Shown one piece after another: positions 25,300-34,748 of a stretch of DNA of 64,000 bases (position 1 is its first letter; every line of letters starts with the position of its first letter). The notes under the pieces are model-generated. The model was not told where the DNA came from. It searched no databases and was given only the letters and a program-made list of their open reading frames with translations. The stretch lies in NCBI GenBank assembly GCA_026707665.1, contig JAPOWK010000112.1, positions 24,008 through 88,007 on the forward strand. The letters run 5' to 3'. The translations under genes and the position numbers were made by a program. Source of the stretch: Chloroflexota bacterium. Lineage in GTDB: Bacteria > Chloroflexota > Anaerolineae > Aggregatilineales > Phototrophicaceae.

Positions 25300-25470
25300 C
25301 CCCATCCCCCGGCCCCTGGTTCCCCCCATAAATCCCCCCCGTCCGTCGGGGGGCGTCCAGCGAGATAGGGAAGGGGAGCCAAGATCAAACGATTCCGCGA
25401 ATTGTGGACGAAGCCCCTCCCTCATTTTGCGCCGCGTGGACACTGGCGTCCGGGGAGGGGTTTGGGGTGG
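25300..25470. repeat. Family B repeat block carrying a nested hairpin
   Basis: Two CCCC-rich palindromes: one ends in GATAGGGAAGGGGAGCC near 25378, the other runs CCCCTCCC...GGGGAGGGG (25414-25460). The loop of the second holds the 19-base hairpin at 25430-25448 (stem CGCC/GGCG, loop AGTGTCCACGC on the minus strand). Confidence 0.85.
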
Positions 25471-25478
25471 GGGTTGAA

Positions 25479-26522
25479 TCATAGACTGAACTCAATCCCT
25501 AGTTTTTCCGCCAATTGGCGCAGGCTATCGTAGACGTGAGCATCGAGTTGCGCGCCGTCGCGGCGATAGGCGGTCTCACGCCGATGGTCGATTTCGCCGG
25601 GCGCCAGAATCTCGGCGAATCCGGGGCGCAGGGCGCTGGACTTTATTTCGGCGATGAAAGCATCCATGCGCGCTTTGAAAGCGGCGACGGGCATGAACCA
25701 GTCAATGTCGATGGCGATGAAGGTATGCGCCACATCCAGCTTGGCGATCGAACGGTCCTGATAAGGCGCCAGCCCGAAGCCGCCGCCGCTGATGACGCCG
25801 GTCAGCACATCGGTAAAGAGCGACAAGCCGTAGCCCTTATACTCGCCAATGCCCAGCAGGGCGCCGGCCATTGCCGCGGTTGGGTCGTCGGTCTCGCGCC
25901 CGTCCGGCGTCAGCGCCCAATCGCGCGGCATCTTGGCGCCTTCTCGTTCATGCCAGCGCATCATGCCCTTGCCGGCGGTGGTCAGCGCGATATCAAGCAC
26001 AACCGGAAAGTCGCCACCGGTCGGAGCCGCCAGCCCCCAGGGGTTGGTGCCGACGCGCGGTTCGCGCCCACCCCAGGGCGCCATCTCTGCGCCGGCGTTG
26101 GTGATGGCGACGCCGATACAATCTGACGCCAGCGCCCGCCGCGCGTGAAAGCCAGAAGAGCCGAAATGGGTGCTGTTGTAGACGAAGGCGGCGCCGATGC
26201 CGCAAGTCTTCGCTTTGTCGACGGCGATGTCCATCGCCTCTTGCCCGACTACTGAGCCCATTACCATATTGGCGTCAATCAGCGCCAGGGCTTGCGATTC
26301 CTTGATGACTGTGATTTCAGCGCCTGGTAGATACAAGCCCTTTGAAATGCGATCATAATAGCCGGTCAAGCGGGCGACGCCCTGTCCCTGGCCGGGCAGG
26401 CAGCGCAACTCACTCCCCATGAGACCGTCGGCGCAGATGCGCGCCTCGCGCTGGGAGAGCCCCATGGCGAGGAAGGCGCGGCCGACAAAGGCGTCAAGCG
26501 CATCGACATCAACCCGAATCAT
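25479..26522 (-). CDS. Ldh-family (malate/L-lactate/ureidoglycolate-type) NAD(P) oxidoreductase
   Basis: About 347 residues from the ATG at 26522; a TTG four codons earlier is close to GGGGGTTG and is an alternative. It belongs to the Ldh_2 family (YlbC, AllD, ComC), which has its own fold and no Rossmann GxGxxG. Typical stretches are YNSTHFGSSGFHARRAL with the catalytic histidine, GTNPWGLAAPTGGDFPVVLDIA and GEYKGYGLSLFTDVLTGVISGG. It reduces a 2-keto acid or oxidises a 2-hydroxy acid; the exact substrate cannot be told. It precedes the two aminotransferase genes. Confidence 0.9.
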   Translation of the reverse strand: MIRVDVDALDAFVGRAFLAMGLSQREARICADGLMGSELRCLPGQGQGVARLTGYYDRISKGLYLPGAEITVIKESQALALIDANMVMGSVVGQEAMDIAVDKAKTCGIGAAFVYNSTHFGSSGFHARRALASDCIGVAITNAGAEMAPWGGREPRVGTNPWGLAAPTGGDFPVVLDIALTTAGKGMMRWHEREGAKMPRDWALTPDGRETDDPTAAMAGALLGIGEYKGYGLSLFTDVLTGVISGGGFGLAPYQDRSIAKLDVAHTFIAIDIDWFMPVAAFKARMDAFIAEIKSSALRPGFAEILAPGEIDHRRETAYRRDGAQLDAHVYDSLRQLAEKLGIEFSL

Positions 26523-26540
26523 TGAGATGGGCAATTCAAC

Positions 26541-26732
26541 CCCCTCTAAAACTCCCCCGAAGCGCAGTGTCTATGCGCGCCATCGCTATGGAGGGAGACT
26601 TTCCTAACTGCGGCTATGGTAAGGAAATTGTAAAATCTGCTGTATGGTGAAAGTTGCATAATCAGAAACAAGCTGCGCTCTCTTCTTCCCCCTCCCTGAT
26701 GCTTCGGGGAGGGGGACCGAGGGGGTGGGGTT
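26541..26732. repeat. Family B repeat fragments carrying a nested hairpin
   Basis: A copy at 26541-26605 (CCCCTCTAAAACTCCCCC ... GGAGGGAG) holds the 19-base hairpin at 26562-26580 (stem GCGC/GCGC, loop AGTGTCTATGC). A second, uninterrupted copy at 26685-26732 reads CCCCCTCCCTGATGC then TTCGGGGAGGGGG. The stretch between them is AT-rich and shows nothing else. Confidence 0.8.
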
Positions 26733-26734
26733 GA

Positions 26735-27193
26735 TCATATCCCACGGATCGACTTATACTGCTCCAGTTCTTCCGGCGTGTAGACCTGCATCAACTCGAG
26801 TTCAATGCCGCCGGTTTCCTGCTCCAAAAACGCGACATAGCCCTCGGGATGCGGGTGCGATCCGGTCACTTTGCAGGAACTGCATTCTTTCAGTGCGCCG
26901 CCTTCAGCCTGCGCCGACTCCAGCGCGGCGTCGATATCGGGCACGGCGTAGCAGATATGGTGCAAGCCTTCCGTGCCGCGCTCGGCGATCCACTGGCTGA
27001 AGCGGCCGTCGGCGTCCAGCGATTCGTTCAGCTGATATTCCACATCGCCGACATTAAAGATCGCGACTTTGATCCGCGCTTTCTCGGCGACCACAACCTG
27101 AGCGTCCAAACCGACGCCGAGCAGTGTCTGATAGCGCTGCAACGTGTCGTCAACGCTCTTGACGGCAAATGCCATGTGTTTGATGTAAGACAT
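26735..27193 (-). CDS. VOC-family protein, methylmalonyl-CoA epimerase-like
   Basis: 152 residues from the ATG at 27193, after GGGGAAG. Two glyoxalase-type beta-alpha-beta-beta-beta units: IKHMAFAVKSVDDTLQRYQ and LHHICYAVPDIDAALE. Metal ligands are likely His6 and Glu from the first unit and His/Glu (GIELELMQ) from the second. The pattern IxHxxxAVxS...EGLHHICYAV is that of methylmalonyl-CoA epimerase, though other VOC enzymes share it. No mutase or carboxylase gene is near. Confidence 0.8.
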   Translation of the reverse strand: MSYIKHMAFAVKSVDDTLQRYQTLLGVGLDAQVVVAEKARIKVAIFNVGDVEYQLNESLDADGRFSQWIAERGTEGLHHICYAVPDIDAALESAQAEGGALKECSSCKVTGSHPHPEGYVAFLEQETGGIELELMQVYTPEELEQYKSIRGI

Positions 27194-27225
27194 CTTCCCC
27201 AATACCTTGAAACCTAGTTTTTCAA

Positions 27226-27301
27226 GCGGGCGACCCGGTGGGTCGCCCCTACAGCACGACAATTAGTGTGATCTTGTAGGGGCGACCTAATAGGTCGCCC
27301 G
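27226..27301. repeat. Family A repeat pair
   Basis: GGGCGACCC-GGT-GGGTCGCCCCTAC and, after ~25 bases, GTAGGGGCGACCT-AAT-AGGTCGCCCG. The outer and inner ends are swapped relative to the pair at 6.2 kb. The copies face away from each other. Confidence 0.85.
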
Positions 27302-27327
27302 ACAGCTCGCTCAAATTGGCTGCACAC

Positions 27328-28200
27328 TCAAAGCAAAAGCTCCTTCAAATTCACGCCCGGCGTGACCATAGGCGCGATGTCGCCGCTCTGCGAGGTCATG
27401 ATCAGCGTCAGCCCCGGCCCATAACCGGCGCGCGGGCTGTCGCCTTGCGCGACCACGCCGATGCCGACTGCATTGCGCAAATAGCCGTGATTCCAACTGC
27501 TGTCGTAATCGGTCAGCGCCACTACATCGCCCAGCCGCAGATTATCCAGCCCGGCTTCCGCGACCGCGCCGCTGTCCGCCGTCTGAATGTGAATGGAGCC
27601 GCCATCGCTGACCAAACCGGCGCCCGCGCCGAGCAAATGCGGTGGCACGGCCGCCACCACCGGCACCGACAGTTTGCCATCGCTATTGGTCGTCACTTCC
27701 AGCGCATCAACGAGTTCAGGCGAGCAGCCCTTCAGCATCACGTCGGGGTGGTCGTCGAACTTCATGCCGACGCCCTTGGCTTTGATTACGATCTTGTCGC
27801 CAATGGCGAGCTGTTCCAGCACGTCCCCTTCGAAGTGAATGATGACATGTTCGGAGAAGCGTCCCGTCTTGCCCGTTACGGTGCCGCGCGCGCGCTGGGC
27901 GTTGCCAGTCATGACGATGGCGGTATTGCCGACGCAGGACAGCACATTGAGCCCGCGATTGCCGGTCGCGTCGCCCATCATCACGCTCACACCCGGATGC
28001 ACGCAGTCGGCCAGCCAACCGTAAGCGGAATCGCCGACGGCGACGTTGTAGACGATGCTGCCATAAGCGGGCAGCAAAAAGGGACTTCCATCCGCCGCGA
28101 GCGAGTAGGGCATGGCTGGCAGCGGTGGCATGCGTGGGGGCGTGATGACCCCTTGAACCGATACGCTGACGACTTGATCCGCGTTGTTTTTTGCGCTCAT
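27328..28200 (-). CDS. DUF4438 domain-containing protein (second of two)
   Basis: 290 residues from the ATG at 28200, overlapping the upstream stop by four bases (ATGA). It aligns along its length with the preceding gene product: CSPELVDALEV against CSPRLIESLPI, LRLGDVVAL against MRLGDLVVV, and YGPGLTLIMT against HGPGILTLMT. DUF4438 proteins (known from Thermotoga and various environmental bacteria) have a solved fold but no agreed function. No signal peptide is seen, so it is probably cytoplasmic. A heteromeric complex with its neighbour is plausible. Confidence 0.8.
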   Translation of the reverse strand: MSAKNNADQVVSVSVQGVITPPRMPPLPAMPYSLAADGSPFLLPAYGSIVYNVAVGDSAYGWLADCVHPGVSVMMGDATGNRGLNVLSCVGNTAIVMTGNAQRARGTVTGKTGRFSEHVIIHFEGDVLEQLAIGDKIVIKAKGVGMKFDDHPDVMLKGCSPELVDALEVTTNSDGKLSVPVVAAVPPHLLGAGAGLVSDGGSIHIQTADSGAVAEAGLDNLRLGDVVALTDYDSSWNHGYLRNAVGIGVVAQGDSPRAGYGPGLTLIMTSQSGDIAPMVTPGVNLKELLL

Positions 28201-29057
28201 GATGCCTCTCGTATATTCAGGTAATTGGCGATATTCGCTTCTGGGTCGATCACCCATTCGATGCAGGGCTCATCGCAAGTCATCAGGGTGAGGATGCCGG
28301 GTCCGTGACCGGTCATCACCGAGTCGCCGTGGATGCAGAGACCGATGGTGACGGCGCCCGGTTTGTAGCCGCGTCCGTAGCGGTGATCGGCATGATTGAC
28401 GACGACCAGGTCGCCCAGGCGCATTTGGTCGATGCCGAGCTCAGCCATCAAGGCACGGTCGCCCGACATCAGGTCCTGATCGACGAAATCGGGATTGAGC
28501 TCCGCGCCCGAGCCCATGATGCGCACGGGCAACTCCATCGTCACCGGGACGCGGATCTTGCGCTCGTCAACGGCTTCGATCGGCAAGCTCTCGATCAGCC
28601 GCGGGCTGCACTTCTTCAGCGTGATATGCGGGTAGTCCTTCAACTGCAAGCCCTGCCCCAGCGTGCGGATTTGCACAGCGTCGCCGACATTGATTAGGTC
28701 GGCCGCATCTGGCGGAAAATCGACCAGCAGCCGCGCGTGCTCGCCGGTGACGATGCCTTCGGTTCCTTGCGCCAAGCCGCTCATGAGAAAGGCTTGATTG
28801 CCCATGCAGGTCAGATAGTGCATGGCGTAATCGGCATCCAGATCGGGGTGGGCGATAGAGGCGCCCGGTTCCAGATGGTCGGCGGCGTAATCGAAGGCGC
28901 TGTCGCCGACGCGGACGCCGTAGATGAAGCCGGACATGCCGGGCAAGATCATCGCTTCGCCCGAAGCGTGCGGGATATACCCGCGCACAGTGGGCTGGCT
29001 GACATAGCCGACTACAGCCATCTCCACCAGTTGATCGGCATTGGTTGCTAATCCCAT
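28197..29057 (-). CDS. DUF4438 domain-containing protein (first of two)
   Basis: 286 residues with a strong ribosome site (GAGGAGAAATCT). Conserved stretches are GMSGFIYGVRVGDSAFDYAADHLEPG, LTCMGNQAFLMSGLAQGTEGIVTGEH, LKKCSPRLIESLPI and MRLGDLVVVNHADHRYGRGY. Both copies keep a CMGNQA or CVGNTA motif and a Gly/Asp-rich C-terminal third. Translationally coupled to the second copy. Confidence 0.8.
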   Translation of the reverse strand: MGLATNADQLVEMAVVGYVSQPTVRGYIPHASGEAMILPGMSGFIYGVRVGDSAFDYAADHLEPGASIAHPDLDADYAMHYLTCMGNQAFLMSGLAQGTEGIVTGEHARLLVDFPPDAADLINVGDAVQIRTLGQGLQLKDYPHITLKKCSPRLIESLPIEAVDERKIRVPVTMELPVRIMGSGAELNPDFVDQDLMSGDRALMAELGIDQMRLGDLVVVNHADHRYGRGYKPGAVTIGLCIHGDSVMTGHGPGILTLMTCDEPCIEWVIDPEANIANYLNIREAS

Positions 29058-29182
29058 AGATTTCTCCTCATGGCGCTCTGCGAAGGCGCACTAGCCGCTC
29101 GATTGTCAACAGTTCCAAAGGCGAGACTCTAGCATATCTCACGTCGAAAGACAAATCGCGCCCTCGCCCGCCCGCGCCTATT

Positions 29183-29694
29183 CTACCCCATCCCCCCGGC
29201 CCCATTCCCGAAGGTCTATGTCTACGTAACCCAGCGAGCCAGAGAAAGGGGAGCGTTGCCCGCCATACCAGCGCCTGTAGGGCTTGTCCGGTACTGTAGA
29301 ATGCCTGTATTCCGTACGTCTTACCCCATCCCCGGCCCTTCCCCAGTGAACTAGGGAAGGGTGACTCGAAGGCAGAATTGGGATATTCGGCGCCGTGACA
29401 GTCAGACGCCCGTACTTCCGGGCGCACGGCAAGAGTGCTCCCCCTTGCTTAGCTTGCTGGGGAAGGGGGTTGGGGGGATGGGGTAGAAAATGCGAGGACG
29501 CACAACTCAGTACCGGACAAGCCTTGTAGGGGCTACCCATTGGATCGCCCGCGCCCGACAAGAGGGCGAGTCACCGCCGCCGGTCAGAGTCTACGCGACC
29601 TCGCCCCTACGAAGTTTTGTTGGGTCGCCCGCCCGCCACAGCAGCGCACTATAGGGGCGTTTGATCCGCAGTGTCTACACGCGGCGCTGAAACG
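29183..29694. repeat. Repeat-dense intergenic block (families A and B, three nested hairpins)
   Basis: The ~800-base gap between 29058 and 29868 has no credible gene. Family B copies lie at about 29183-29263, 29321-29362 and 29439-29486, and family A copies at 29523-29609 and 29651-29694. Nested 19-base hairpins occur at 29582-29600 (stem GGTC/GACC, loop AGAGTCTACGC) and 29666-29684 (stem CCGC/GCGG, loop AGTGTCTACAC). A worn copy at 29213-29231 has three of four stem pairs. This is the densest repeat cluster of the window. Confidence 0.85.
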
Positions 29695-29868
29695 CCCGCG
29701 ATGCCAGCGCATCGCCTGCTGCTCTGCTTGACAGCCCCCCTGGCGCAATCCTATAATCGTTGCTGCTGTTGCGCGAAGAAGCATGAAAGAGCGCGGCGCT
29801 CGCGATGCGCATTTTCTTCGAAGGATGGAACGCAAATTGGTTGTGAGAACACGAGGGAGACGGGTGAT

Positions 29869-30846
29869 ATGACGCAGACAGTTCTGATAGCGGACGCGGG
29901 ATACGAAGATGCTGCGGCCGATTTGGCGGCGGAATATCGAGACTTAAAAGTCCTCTGCGCCGATGATTCGAGCGACGCGCTGGCACTGGCCAGCGGCGAT
30001 GTCGCCGGCTTGATCGCGGGGGCGGCGGCTGTGGATGAAGCGCTGCTGAGCGGCCTGCCGAGCTTGCGCGCCGTGCTCAAGCTGGGGCGCAGCTACCACA
30101 ACATTGATGTGGATGCGGTTCGCGCGCGCAGGCTGGAATTCGCCTGTGTCCCGCGCAAGGGACCGAATTGCGTCGCCGAGCTGGCGATGACCTTGATCCT
30201 GGCGCTGAGCAAAGACCTCGTCATAAACAACGAGGCGGTGTCGCTGGGCGCTTATCGCTATCGCGGCCTCAAGCCGGAGATCACCGCCGAGCGCAAAATG
30301 GCTTTCCACTGGATGCACAATATGCGCGTGCATGAGGTGGTCGGTAAAACACTAGGCATCATCGGCATGGGCGAGATTGGCTGCGAGCTGGCGCGGCGCG
30401 CGAGCGTCATGGGCATGCGCAACCTGTATTATAAGCGAAGCCCGCTCTCTGCCGAGCTCGAGTCTCTCTTTGACGCGAGCTACGCGGACCTGGATGCATT
30501 GCTGGCGGAAAGCGATTACATCTGCGTGGCGACCCCGCATACGCCGCAGACGGAAGGCATGATCGGCGCCGGGCAAATCGCGCTGATGAAAGAGAGCGCT
30601 TATATCGTCAATATCGCCCGCGGCGGCATCATCGACGAAGAAGCGATGATCGAAGCGCTGAGCGAAAACCGCATCGCCGGCGCCGGGCTGGATGTCTTCA
30701 CTTACGAGCCGCTGCCGGCGGAAAGCCCGCTTTGCGCGCTGGACAACGTAATCCTTTGCCCGCATATCGGCGGCGGCACTGGCACGAATCGCAACATCGA
30801 GTTGGGCGCCGGTCTGGCCGAGATGAGCCGCATTTTGGCTGGCTAG
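29869..30846 (+). CDS. D-isomer specific 2-hydroxyacid dehydrogenase
   Basis: 325 residues from the ATG at 29869, preceded by GAGGGAGA. The NAD-binding GMGEIG is at 166-171, the substrate Arg251 in NIARGG, the catalytic pair Glu280 (in TYEPLP) and His299 (in CPHIGGGT). Resembles phosphoglycerate, glyoxylate or hydroxypyruvate reductases without the ACT domain. The His is followed by GGGTGTNR rather than the usual GSAT, a small difference. It is isolated between repeats and the convergent repeat-protein cluster. Confidence 0.9.
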   Translation: MTQTVLIADAGYEDAAADLAAEYRDLKVLCADDSSDALALASGDVAGLIAGAAAVDEALLSGLPSLRAVLKLGRSYHNIDVDAVRARRLEFACVPRKGPNCVAELAMTLILALSKDLVINNEAVSLGAYRYRGLKPEITAERKMAFHWMHNMRVHEVVGKTLGIIGMGEIGCELARRASVMGMRNLYYKRSPLSAELESLFDASYADLDALLAESDYICVATPHTPQTEGMIGAGQIALMKESAYIVNIARGGIIDEEAMIEALSENRIAGAGLDVFTYEPLPAESPLCALDNVILCPHIGGGTGTNRNIELGAGLAEMSRILAG

Positions 30847-30889
30847 ACGGACACGGGCCCGCAGCCGATAACCGGGCGGCCGCGGCGAG

Positions 30890-32644
30890 TCACTCAGTCG
30901 CCGGCGGCTCGCTGCTCATCATTTCCCGAGGGATGTAGCCGATGACGCCCGCGCCAATGTAGACTTCGAACCAGTCGCCGGAATCATCGACGACATTGAG
31001 CGCCTCTCCCTCGGCAGCAATACCCACCTTCTCGCAGTCGACTGACGCGCAAGAGCGCAGGACGGCGTATCCGTTGGCGGCGACATAATAGGTCTTGCTG
31101 GGCGCCGGTGTTGCCACTGGACCTTCGATTCGTGACCAAACTTCGGCGTGCCATTCCTTGAACTGATTGATGCCGAGGTCCGTTTGCGCCATATAGGGAT
31201 TGGCGTCCGCCGGCACGCCAGCCAGTTCCAAAGCCAACAGCGAACCATAGTCGCCAGCCGTTTGTATCATCAGCGCGGCGATTTCAAGCGCATCGCTGCA
31301 GCCGGGCAAGGCAGTCCATAGAAGATCGCGCCAGCCAAACAGCGCCTGGATGTAGGCGATGAGATCTTCTGGACCACGACTTTCCAATGCCTGCTCTCGC
31401 AATGCGATGAATCCTTGCAGGTCGTCGAAGAGGATGTCCAATTGCTCGTCGGAACATGGGGCGAGAGCGACCGCCGGCTTCGCGTCATCGGCCTCCCGCT
31501 TCGTTTGCAAGTCTCGCTTCAGTTCGCCGATTCGATCGCCAGCGCTGACGACCCGCTCTTGATAAGCCTTGCCGAGCTCTGCCAAGCCGATACCCGAAGT
31601 AGCCAGCGCGGGTATGGTTGCGGCGTCGCCCGTGATTTGCAGCGTCAAAAGCGCAATCTCAAAGGCTTCCTTGCAACCGGGCAGCGAGGCCCATGCGGTC
31701 CTCAGCGAATCGCGCCATTCAATATGCGCTGCGGCAAAGGCTGGCAAGTCGTCGGCCTTATCATGCGGCGTTTCCGTCCAGTTGTGATGCCGCTCCAGCG
31801 CGTCATAAAGATCGTCGCTTACCGTCGTTCCGGAACAGGATGGCAGACTCCGGAAGTCCGATCCGGTCATGTCCACCCATTGGGCATACTCAGAGTATTG
31901 GATCAAGCCATCGAGGTAGGCCTCGCCGTAGGGGTTGTCCGCCCGGGGCACGCCAAAGAGATCGAGCAGGTAGATCTTCGCCAAGTCCGAAGAATAGCGA
32001 TACATCCAGGTGGCGATATCGTAGGCTTCTTTACAGGGCGGCAACTGCGGCCAGATGTCCGCCCGCCATTCGAGCTTCAGATCCATGAATTCGCGCAGCG
32101 CCACAAACGTTTCCACCGCATAAGCGGCATTTAGCAGATCGACGATCTCCGACCAAATATCTCCGGCAACGAACTGCCGTTCGTCGCTGCTGCAGGCGCG
32201 CTTGTCGCCGCTCGCCGCCGCGCCGTCGTCGCTGGCGGAACTGATTATTTCGTTCAACCGGGCCATCTCTACGGCGCTTTTTTTCCCCAGCTCGACGTAG
32301 GGACTTTCTTCGTCCGCAACGCCGGCGCTTCTAAGAGTCAGATTGATGAAAATCACTTCCGCGATTTGATCGAGCGCTAGTCCCAAATTGAACACTTCGT
32401 CACAGAGGGGAGCTTGCGCCCACATTACGTCGCGCCAGGCAATGTGGGCGGCGCTAAAGTTAAGCAAATCGTCAAGGCTTTCGATGCTGGCGCCGGCAAA
32501 GAGCACCGGATCGAAATCCTTCTGCATGTCGGCGGCCGCGGCCAACTGAGCGGTAGAGCAGGCGGGCAAACGACTCTCTTGCCCTTGCGCAAGTGAATTG
32601 CCGAATAGCGGTGCAAACAGACTCATCAGGAGTACGAATCTCAT
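30890..32644 (-). CDS. Secreted four-repeat cysteine-pair protein with SH3 domain (paralogue 4)
   Basis: 584 residues, signal peptide LLMSLFAPLFGNSLAQG, and a start after AAAGGGTCACCTG. Four helical units carry C1 in LPACS/RACSS/LPSCS/LAPCS and C2 in APLC/LPPC/LPGC/LPGC, each with an IEWR- or FGWR-type W-R pair between them. D-N-P-Y or A-N-P-Y closes units 2 and 4. The last ~65 residues form a bacterial SH3 domain: YYVAANGYAVLRSCASVDCEKV, in parts, then DDSGDWFEVYI and GYIPREM. SH3 domains of this type often bind peptidoglycan or cell-surface polymers. Last of four tandem same-direction copies; function unknown. Confidence 0.88.
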   Translation of the reverse strand: MRFVLLMSLFAPLFGNSLAQGQESRLPACSTAQLAAAADMQKDFDPVLFAGASIESLDDLLNFSAAHIAWRDVMWAQAPLCDEVFNLGLALDQIAEVIFINLTLRSAGVADEESPYVELGKKSAVEMARLNEIISSASDDGAAASGDKRACSSDERQFVAGDIWSEIVDLLNAAYAVETFVALREFMDLKLEWRADIWPQLPPCKEAYDIATWMYRYSSDLAKIYLLDLFGVPRADNPYGEAYLDGLIQYSEYAQWVDMTGSDFRSLPSCSGTTVSDDLYDALERHHNWTETPHDKADDLPAFAAAHIEWRDSLRTAWASLPGCKEAFEIALLTLQITGDAATIPALATSGIGLAELGKAYQERVVSAGDRIGELKRDLQTKREADDAKPAVALAPCSDEQLDILFDDLQGFIALREQALESRGPEDLIAYIQALFGWRDLLWTALPGCSDALEIAALMIQTAGDYGSLLALELAGVPADANPYMAQTDLGINQFKEWHAEVWSRIEGPVATPAPSKTYYVAANGYAVLRSCASVDCEKVGIAAEGEALNVVDDSGDWFEVYIGAGVIGYIPREMMSSEPPATE

Positions 32645-32791
32645 CAGGTGACCCTTTCATCCCCGGCTTGCGGTTCAACAGTCATGATAATGTGATACCG
32701 CGGGCAACAGGAAACCGACGAGACTTTTCAAATGGCTGGCGTAGCGAAGTCGTATGTCAGCGTAGGTCAAGCGCGGCGCGCAATGCGCTGT

Positions 32792-34582
32792 TTAGGCGTC
32801 GGGCGGCGTTTTGCTCATCAGGTAGCCGGCGATGAAGGCGGTCTCCCCGCCTTCCAGCCGAACTTCGTACCAATCGCTCGAATCGTCGATGACCGTTAAG
32901 CCTTCGCCATAGCGCGCCGTCGCGACGATATCGCAGCTAGTGGAGGCGCAGGCGCGGATATTGACGTAGGGGTTCGCGGTGACGTAGTAGTGATTCTCCG
33001 CCGCGGTGGCGCTAGCGGCGCCGTCTGTCGTTGCGAGGAGTTCCAATTGCAAATCATCAAGCGAATCAAGGTCGCGGTGATGTTCAGCGATGTAGGGAAT
33101 GTCTGCCGAATTGACACCGGCGACGTTTAGCGCAATTGAGGGCATCATGTCGCCGATGATCTGTCGCATCATATTGCCGACCGCCAGCGCTTGCTTGCAG
33201 CGAGGCAAGTTCAACCAAAGCTGGTCTCTAAGTTTGAAGGAATCTCTGATGACCTTGATCACGTCGAAATCATCGCTCTTGTCAAAAAGGGCGTTCATGA
33301 GATTGTCGAAGTCAGGCATTGCATAGCCGATCATATAGGTGACTTCACCATCGCGGCAGGAGGGCAAATCGCCTCCTTCGGGCGCCATTCCTTCGCTGTC
33401 CTCCACCCGTTGCAGGTATTCCTTCGTATCGCTGATCCAGCCCTTTAGCTGGAGGACCTTCTCTACCACTTGATCATTAAAGGGATTGCGGTCCGGCAAA
33501 TAGCCGAGGGTAAGCAGCGACGCCCAGGCAATGTAATCCCCAAGTACTTGCCTTGTAAGCCAGATGCCTTCGAATGTTTCGGCGCATACGGGGGCGGCCG
33601 CCAGGAAACTATTGCGCAGCGCCATGTGTTCTGCAGCAAATTGAGCCAGGTCGTCAGGTCCGCCGGGATTGCTAAGGCGCAAGGTAAGATCCAGCACGTC
33701 ATTTTGCAGTACGTCGTAAGCCTTTTCAATCTGCTCGATGCTGCATGCGGGCAGTTGGCTGGCTGGTCCCAGCGCAACCACGATTGCGCCCTGATGTTCC
33801 GGTTTTGCCAGCCTCAACTGGTCGCGCCAGGAACTAAGCAATTCTCGAGCGCGGTTGACTGTGGCGCCGTAGGGATTATCCTCCGCTGCGACTTCCGCAT
33901 GATTGAGGGCGAATTGGACGGCGGCATCGGTGGTCGCCTTGCTCAGCCAATAGCCCAGTTCAATCGCTTCCAGACAATCTGGAAGCGTCGACATATTTTC
34001 GATGCGCCAGGTTAAGATCTGGTTGACAGCGATGATCCACAGGACTTCGTCGCCGGTCTCGCTAGCTCTGGCATAGGCGGCCTCGAAGCCTGTTGCCAGG
34101 GCGTTGAGGTCAGCCAGATCTGACGCCGAGCAAGACGGCAGGCGACGGCCCTCGCTTTCGATGTCCTCACTGCGTAAGTCGCTCAATATATCGGGAGACA
34201 GCGTCTTTTCCAGATCAAGCAAGTCGGGATAATGGAGCGAATAAGGGTTGGCGCCGTCGGGAACGCCCGCCATACGGAGAGCGGCCTGCCCGACCTTGTC
34301 GCCTTTAATCATGATGACGCTCCGTTGCATGGTGATGGCTTCCGCGCATAGCGGCAGCAGCCCGTAGCTGCTGTCCCGCGCCTCAAGCAAGGCGGTTCCT
34401 CGTCTGACAATGTCGTCGACCGTTTCGATCGGCCGAAAGTCGAGCACCTCAAGATCGAAAAGTGAGAGTAGCAGAATGCGGACTTCATGCTCAGAGCAGC
34501 GAGTGAAGCCGCTATCTTGCCCGCCCGCTGTCGGGACAAGCGTGAAGGACAGCAACAGGCATATCAATAAAATACGACGCAT
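32792..34582 (-). CDS. Secreted four-repeat cysteine-pair protein with SH3 domain (paralogue 3)
   Basis: 596 residues, signal peptide ILLICLLLSFTLVPTAGG. The first unit is more divergent (FTRCSEHEV...LLPLCAEA); the other three begin with LPSCSASDL, LPACSIEQI and LPSCRDGEV. N-P-Y or N-P-F follows each of the first three units and I-P-Y the fourth. The C-terminal SH3 domain carries RACASTSC, DDSSDWYEV and AFIAGYLMS. The gap to the next copy is ~147 bases and no separate promoter was identified. Confidence 0.88.
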   Translation of the reverse strand: MRRILLICLLLSFTLVPTAGGQDSGFTRCSEHEVRILLLSLFDLEVLDFRPIETVDDIVRRGTALLEARDSSYGLLPLCAEAITMQRSVIMIKGDKVGQAALRMAGVPDGANPYSLHYPDLLDLEKTLSPDILSDLRSEDIESEGRRLPSCSASDLADLNALATGFEAAYARASETGDEVLWIIAVNQILTWRIENMSTLPDCLEAIELGYWLSKATTDAAVQFALNHAEVAAEDNPYGATVNRARELLSSWRDQLRLAKPEHQGAIVVALGPASQLPACSIEQIEKAYDVLQNDVLDLTLRLSNPGGPDDLAQFAAEHMALRNSFLAAAPVCAETFEGIWLTRQVLGDYIAWASLLTLGYLPDRNPFNDQVVEKVLQLKGWISDTKEYLQRVEDSEGMAPEGGDLPSCRDGEVTYMIGYAMPDFDNLMNALFDKSDDFDVIKVIRDSFKLRDQLWLNLPRCKQALAVGNMMRQIIGDMMPSIALNVAGVNSADIPYIAEHHRDLDSLDDLQLELLATTDGAASATAAENHYYVTANPYVNIRACASTSCDIVATARYGEGLTVIDDSSDWYEVRLEGGETAFIAGYLMSKTPPDA

Positions 34583-34748
34583 ATTCTACGCTTCCTCAAA
34601 TTCACCGTAGTTTTCAGCTTGCCGATTGACCAGCGCCTGGTCTCGGCCAAGCCCACAATTGTTGATTCGCCACCATAGAAGACAGGCATTGAAGACGCCG
34701 CCGAAAATACGATGGCAGCCGGCGCCGCGTGCCGCGTGACGACCCGGC

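Noticed and set aside
29183..29694. Possible CRISPR array or mobile element in the repeat-dense gap
   Set aside because: Copies are palindromes of two different families in mixed orientation and irregular spacing; no transposase or cas gene is present.
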